A DNA stretch of 64,000 nucleotides, from positions 56,186,159 through 56,250,158 of the forward strand of contig OU015500.1 in the NCBI GenBank assembly GCA_907164885.2. Reading direction: 5' to 3'. This DNA comes from Dolomedes plantarius (taxonomy: Eukaryota; Arthropoda; Arachnida; Araneae; Dolomedidae). The stretch's first letter is position 1. Every line of letters begins with the position of its first letter. A program made the translations under genes and the position numbers. The notes under the pieces were generated by a model. It was not told the DNA's origin. It made no database searches and worked only from the letters and a program-made list of their open reading frames with translations. This document shows, one piece after another, positions 58,641 to 64,000 of the stretch.

Positions 58641-61600
58641 TTTTGATTATCCTAACATGACGGATAATTTCAAAAGAATTTTTTTGAAGAAAAATTGTCA
58701 CGACACTCTTACAAATGAAAATAGATCATGCTACAATAAAATTTTTTCCCATTATATAAGCTCTATTTAAAATGGAATCGTTAGAATAAATATATGCATC
58801 CTTTTTCCTGAGAAAACGTGTCTTCAGCTATTTCGTAGTCAGGAAACTTAAGAATGGCATAAAGGAGTTTGTTTGTCAATACAAAAAAAAGTGAGTCGCA
58901 CACTTGGAAATTGTGATATCCTCATTATCAGTTCATTTGAATATGAACGTGAATTTCAGATGCAAGGCTGGCATTTCTGCTCATGTCTTAACATGTTACA
59001 TAAGCACGTCTGTACTTCAGTTTCGTGGCTTCGTAATTAATTTTGTTAGCCTCGTTTCATTAAGATCATTTATCTAACCACATTAGATGCTTTTATTTCT
59101 TTCCCAATATGTGGAAGTTTGAGTTGTAAGCAATTGTTAAGTTTGACTTAATATTAAATTTCCTATTTTCTAATTCGGAGTTAGATTTACTTATTTACCT
59201 AACCAAGCCGTAGAAACGATGAGTTTTACCACATTGGAAACGAGTACACTTTAATAATATAGCAAATTCGAAAGAATATTACTTCCACTGATAAAACTTC
59301 AATATTTCGTATAATATCCACTTTTTTTAGCAATAACGAAGATTTATGGTAGAAAACTACGTGGTTTTTTAAGGTTTCTATTCAATTCATGGGCTATGGG
59401 AGTTCTTCAACTTTAATGCAGGAACTAACAATGAATTTATTGTTCAGCAAAGGTACATGAATTTATAAAAATTGTATTTCGTGTCTCAGCCGTATATGGG
59501 CACGTTAAATCCGTAGACCGAAAAGCCCTACTATGAGGTCAGTGAATGGAGAAGGTACTATTCATCCATATGTTGTCCCTGGGGATACTGTTTCAAAATT
59601 GTGATGCCACCTAGCCAAGATCGACTCCGATCCTTGTGGTGCTATTATAAATCGTTGCTGCACTACACATTCAGCAAAATATGGATCTGATCTGGAACTT
59701 CCAGCCAGGGGGCAGTAGGAACAACCACAACAACATACAAATTGCATACATGTTTACTTAGCTGACCTTTCTGTTTCCAATACTGCTACATTGAAAACTG
59801 TATCGTAAATGATGCTGAGCAGAAAGGAATCCGCGAGAATTCAGTATATTAACTGAAGGCCTTATTTGAATATTGGTCCAACTTCATTCTTGTTCATTTT
59901 GAGATACGCACCCTTAAAGTCCAATGAATGCTGAGGAATGACTGCTGAAGTCTGATTTGTAATGTCCTCTGTTGGCAGCAGAAATAAGCTGGAGGTGTAC
60001 CAGTTTAAAATTAAGATAGAAATTACTTGTATGAACATGACAGTGAGGCTAACAACATTTTTTTAAAAAGTGCAGTTGGACCACTATTCTAATAAGGCTT
60101 CAACTACAAAATAGACTTTAGCAGTTTTAAACTTCGAAAATATAATTATTTTTTAAATGGTGATTAAAACTGCATTTTTATCCATTCAAAAAATAAAGGA
60201 AATGCATTTTAATAAGGTATATAAGTTCTTATTCAGATAGAGGGTATTTATTTATGCACTATAGTTAAAATAATACTCCAGAAACATGTTTAAGACAATT
60301 GCAGATTCACAGATTATACACTAAGAGCCTAGCCACGGAGTATGTCCATACTAATATTCCTAACCTTGTAGTGCATACAATTTTAACTTAGGATTACGTT
60401 TCTCCAAAACGGCAAATCATTCCAAATTCACCGACTATTCAACATTTCTGTTCTTATCAGCAATGGCTCACAGTCAGCTTTTTTGTGGGCCTTGGGATGG
60501 AGGCGCCCTGGTGTTTGGTCTAGTGTGTGAGAAATTTCTGATTACTGCAGTTCTACACTGTTCGATGAGTGTTTCACCCGGAAGCAGAACTTCCTGGTGG
60601 TCTTATGTCGGACCCCATCCAGTGCTATGGAATGGTTCTAGTTACAAACTCTTCACGGCTGCCGCTTCTTTATACTCTCACACAATAACCGACACCAAAA
60701 AGAATGCAATTTGTAACACAAAAATATTGTTTACCTGTGGAGAGAAAACCGCTAAAAAACAGACGACGATTAAGTACTTTTATTTGAATCAAAATTCCTG
60801 TGTATCTACATGTATTTCTTTTTTTATTATTATTATCTTGGATTTCCGCACAACTTTGTAATTTTACCTTCAGTTACACTACGGGTATGTATGCATTTAT
60901 GTATGTGAGTAAATATATTTTACGGATATCAAACTTTAAGGTATGTTAATACTTTTTTGTATGTTCCCGCATCTATCGTTTTCCCGCATCCATCGTTTAG
61001 TTCAGTCGGATGAGTAATCCTAAGTTAATAACCCGCGGTAGTTTTGGTAGCAGAAACAAACTGAATTTTTTTTTTAAATCTCATAGAATTTTCTATATAG
61101 TTAGTTCTATATTATAGGTTAATTCCAATCGAACCAAACAAACCGTGTGCCATAAAATCTAAAATGAAAGCGATTAAAAATTTAAAATAGTTTAACACAT
61201 TTAAGTTCATAATTTAATCATCCGAATAACGTGGTATCAAAATCTATGACTTTATCACTATTAAATTATTCCTGAATACACAATACATGTCATAAAATTG
61301 ACATTAGCCTTTAAAAGGGTCTTTGCACTAGAGGGGATTTTCGGTCTACATTTAATGTCATATTAGGGACATCAGTCTTTTAAATATGTAGGGTTTATTT
61401 AATGCAAGGATGTTAGTAGTATTAGTGCATTAAAGCAGTGTTAAACGCAAGTCGGAAATAACATTCAAGCTTTGATGGTACTCTCTGATCCGACGTATTG
61501 TTAAAATATTAAACATGTATAATAAAATATAATTCTAATAGTAATAATCATATTGATAATATGAGTCTTAAAAAAACTGAAATATTTCCAAAGCATTTTA

Positions 61601-61850
61601 AATTATTTCCATTTATTAGAGTCGATTTTCCTTATACGAATTTTTTAAAATAGCGTTTTCAAATTCAAGGAAAGCTTGTCTCCTAGCAACCAAATTTCTG
61701 GAGAGGAAACTTCCTTTGGATTACTGAGCATCTTGAAGATTCGTAAGCTTTTTAATCACTTGGCGTCAGGATGTGACAACAGTAATCAGCTTTGAGTGGT
61801 GTCTGTTCGAAATTTCTAAAATTAGTATTTCCTTGAAACTTATGGTATGA
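58641..61850. other. Stretch without an assignable gene
   Basis: Two GC-richer patches (59500-59740 and 60460-60680) give open frames up to 132 codons, but I recognise no domain, splice pattern or repeat family in them. The rest is AT-rich. Confidence 0.5.
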
Positions 61851-61862
61851 ATATATTATTAT

Positions 61863-62084
61863 AGAACCAAACACAAGGTGCTTGCAAGGAAATATTGTAA
61901 TACAGGAACAGAGTTTTTTTTGTGTGAGGATAAAGATAATGTGGTTTTAAATGCTGTGCTTTGTTCTCGTGCTTGCACATTTGACTGTAGTAACATTTCT
62001 AAAAAAAGTTATAAGATTATGAAAATTGGCTTATCGTGTCCTTTTTTCGTAGTGGATCCCAAAAATATAATTAGAATTTATTAA
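61863..62084 (+). CDS. Candidate terminal exon, cysteine-rich, unrecognised
   Basis: The frame is open from 61851 to TAA 62082-62084 and has no ATG near its start, so it could only be an internal or terminal exon. A possible acceptor, TTATTATAG, lies just before 61865, but its pyrimidine tract is weak. The roughly 73 codons include six cysteines (YC, LC, LC, AC, DC, SC) in a compact pattern like a small disulfide-rich domain. I do not recognise the family. The second tandem unit is frameshifted and stops early, so only the first copy is open. It could be chance in an AT-rich sequence. Confidence 0.25.
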   Translation, partial: RTKHKVLARKYCNTGTEFFLCEDKDNVVLNAVLCSRACTFDCSNISKKSYKIMKIGLSCPFFVVDPKNIIRIY

Positions 62085-62249
62085 TTGAATGAAATTAGGA
62101 TACATCTTGTAATTTATCTTAGACATAGCTTTGGAGTTTATCTGCAGTACATGCTTGCAATATATACTTGAAAGATTAGTTTTAAATAGCATATTATTAC
62201 ACTAATTATCGTAATGATTTTTTTTTTCCTTTAGAAATGTTATAGAACC

Positions 62250-62380
62250 AAACACAAGATGCTTGCACGGAAATATTGTAATACAGGAAGAGTTTTTTGT
62301 GTGAGGCTAAATATAATGTTTTTTAAAATGTTGTGCTTTGTTCTCGTGCTTACACATTTGTAGTGGAGTAACTGTTCTAA
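62250..62380 (+). pseudogene. Second, frameshifted copy of the cysteine-rich frame
   Basis: The tandem unit at 62241 begins with the same codons (RTKHK, LARKYCNTG) but loses frame within about 20 codons through short deletions and stops. It is preceded by a better acceptor-like tract than the first copy (TTTTTTTTCCTTTAG at 62220-62234). If the first copy is an exon, this one is a dead duplicate. Confidence 0.3.
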
Positions 62381-62709
62381 AAAATGTTATAAGATTATGA
62401 AAATTGGCTTATCGTGTCCTTTTTTCGTAGTGGGTCCCAAAAATATAAATAGAATTTATTAATTGACCGAAATAAGGATATATCATGTAATTTATCTTAG
62501 ACATAGCTTTGGAGTTAATCTGCAGTACATGCTTGTAATATATACTTGAAAGATTAGTTTTAAATAGCATATTATTGCACTAATTTTCGTAATGATTTTT
62601 TTTTCCTTTAGAATTGAAATGTATCTTAGTTTTCTTCCCTGTTGCAGTTGTAAATTTTACTGCTGTTTGCTAATTTTTCTTTTATATAGAGTACGTCTCA
62701 TTGACTATA

Positions 62710-62984
62710 CAGGGTCGTAAACTGTGTCAAGAAAATAAGAGGTGTCATAGAACTCCTCAAGATGAACAATATTTTCAATACAACCTGGAATCGCATTCCA
62801 CTCAGTGTGTCAGAAAAGCTTAAAGTTCAGTGTCCAAGTTGAACACTGTTCAACTTGGACATTGAATTTTATGCTTTTCTGACAGATTGAGTGGAATACG
62901 GCCCTTGGTTGCATTGTAAATATTATTCGACTTCATGAACACTATCACTCCTCTTATTTTGTCGACACAGTTTACGAATACCCT
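62710..62984. mobile_element. Near-perfect 275-bp palindrome, MITE-like
   Basis: The left arm, 62710-62845, and the right arm, 62847-62984, are inverse complements almost throughout. Examples are CGTAAACTGTGTC with GACACAGTTTACG, AAAATAAGAGG with CCTCTTATTTT, and TCCAAGTTGAACA with TGTTCAACTTGGA at the centre. There is essentially no loop. TA precedes the left end. The structure fits a fold-back MITE; I cannot name the superfamily. Confidence 0.85.
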
Positions 62985-64000
62985 TTATTTTGTAAATATC
63001 CAGCATAAAGGATGAAAAATATTCAGTAAAAAATATCTTTTCCGTCAATCACAGAAAAAGTATTTCATAGATTATTTTTTAACAAAATTTTTGCAAGAAA
63101 TGTTTGAGTCTAGGGGTTTTAGGGGTCGGCGTAAAACTTCTAAATCATTAACTTACTCAAATAATACGATACTACAAGAAGGATACAATTATATTTAAAC
63201 GACATTGTACTTTTAACAAATTACATAAATCAGATTCGTTACGCTAGGACAATTATCAAAATGTGTCGTTTGATCGTCGTTATAAGTAATATAAAGTCTG
63301 TAGACGCAGCTGTCTGCTGCTATAGAATGGAACGTTTTTTTTTTACGGCAAAAGTCTGTCTCCGTCTGGGACGGTCAGTACAATCAAAGGTGACGCTGGC
63401 TGGAAGACAGAAGCGCCAGCAGCGGGTGTCAGAGGCCGCTCATACATTTATGTCTTTTTCACTAAAGTTTTTGAGTTCAAACATTCCTTATAGGATTTTT
63501 AACTCTTTTAAGAGCAGGGTATTAAGTCCTATAAACTGGTCATGGTCGGTTAATTTTCAATGCTGAAAAGAAACAATAGAAACAAAATAAGGATTATTTT
63601 CTTTCATCCTGAAAGCCAAGGTGTTTTGTTACTCCATTACACCTAAATTATCGCATTTTTTACCGAGTCATTATATTTGTAGCTGATAATGTCCTTGGTG
63701 ATTGGTTTATATCTTTGCTTTCAACTAAATTTTGAAATAAAAATATTCGCAATAGATTGTCTGCTATAATTTTAACTCTTGAAAGTATTAATAAAACACT
63801 TTCAGAATACAAATTTTAGAGGTGTTAGTGGAAAAAAAACAATAGAAAAGGAACAGTGAATCAATACACCCCTTTGAATTAAAGTAAAAATATAGGCTAT
63901 TTCTTTTATAGAACAATTTCTCCAGAGAAACAGTATAGTTAACACATTTTAAATAAACTGCACTTAATTTTCCTTATAAAAATATATTTAAGCTGGACCT
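62985..64000. other. AT-rich non-coding stretch to window end
   Basis: A 101-codon frame at 63261-63566 shows no recognisable domain. A GC-richer patch at 63390-63440 is unassigned. Confidence 0.5.

Larger units (their letters stand above)
61860..62615. repeat. 381-bp tandem duplication carrying exon-like sequence
   Basis: The word TATAGAACCAAACACAAG starts units at 61860 and 62241, and about 380 bp match closely between them. Each unit ends in a pyrimidine tract followed by CCTTTAG. The duplication therefore copies a block consisting of an open frame plus an acceptor-like tract. The second unit has small deletions relative to the first. Confidence 0.92.

Noticed and set aside
60463..60861. 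132-codon frame starting MAHSQLFCGPWDGG
   Set aside because: No recognised domain, the second half is low complexity, and there is no promoter or splice support. Left unassigned rather than called a gene.
63261..63566. 101-codon frame at the end of the window
   Set aside because: No recognisable domain or splice support; insufficient evidence for a gene.

Overview
This window looks like AT-rich nuclear DNA from an arthropod, most likely a spider or other arachnid. That placement is an inference. It rests on the very low GC, long (TA)n microsatellites, no compact gene order, and a dense load of class II transposons whose transposase sequences resemble families I associate with spider genomes (BED-finger hAT, Tc1 with the MPRRKQRSS start, mariner, pogo, Ty3/gypsy). 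No complete host gene was found.

Layout. 11-2635: a small hAT element split by a second, coding hAT element, both with perfect 8-bp target-site duplications (TSDs). 4331-4841: a 495-bp hAT-like element. 6414-9054: a Helitron-like element split by an 1800-bp mariner-superfamily element. 12960-13260: a candidate host promoter and first coding exon with a signal-peptide-like start. 13439-15582: two hAT derivatives. 18131-19812: a three-layer nest (SINE, then hAT, then Helitron). 21234-30236: a run of elements around TA tracts: a Tc1 element, a Ty3/gypsy LTR retrotransposon with both LTRs, and a mariner split by a pogo element. 31830-34056: microsatellites, a tRNA-type SINE head and a possible second Helitron family. 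34100-36500: an old, heavily decayed tandem array. 40500-44780: GC-richer blocks with 50-bp, 77-bp and 175-bp tandem arrays and possible LTR-like pieces. 47554-48795: a decayed Tc1-like element, followed by a mariner remnant. 50228-50685: a fold-back element. 51521-52034: a pogo-like MITE. 54966-55552: a 186-bp duplication, one copy split by a 212-bp MITE while the other keeps the empty site. 55790-56880: a 219-bp array. 58373-58640: a SINE with a 13-bp TSD. 61860-62615: a 381-bp tandem duplication carrying a cysteine-rich open frame. 62710-62984: a near-perfect 275-bp palindrome.

Every recognisable transposase or polyprotein gene here is broken by nonsense codons, frameshifts, deletions or catalytic substitutions. 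I see no element that could move itself. The value of the window lies in its insertion chronology, in fold-back and tandem structures, and in two weak but testable host-exon candidates. I did not find a clearly novel gene system.
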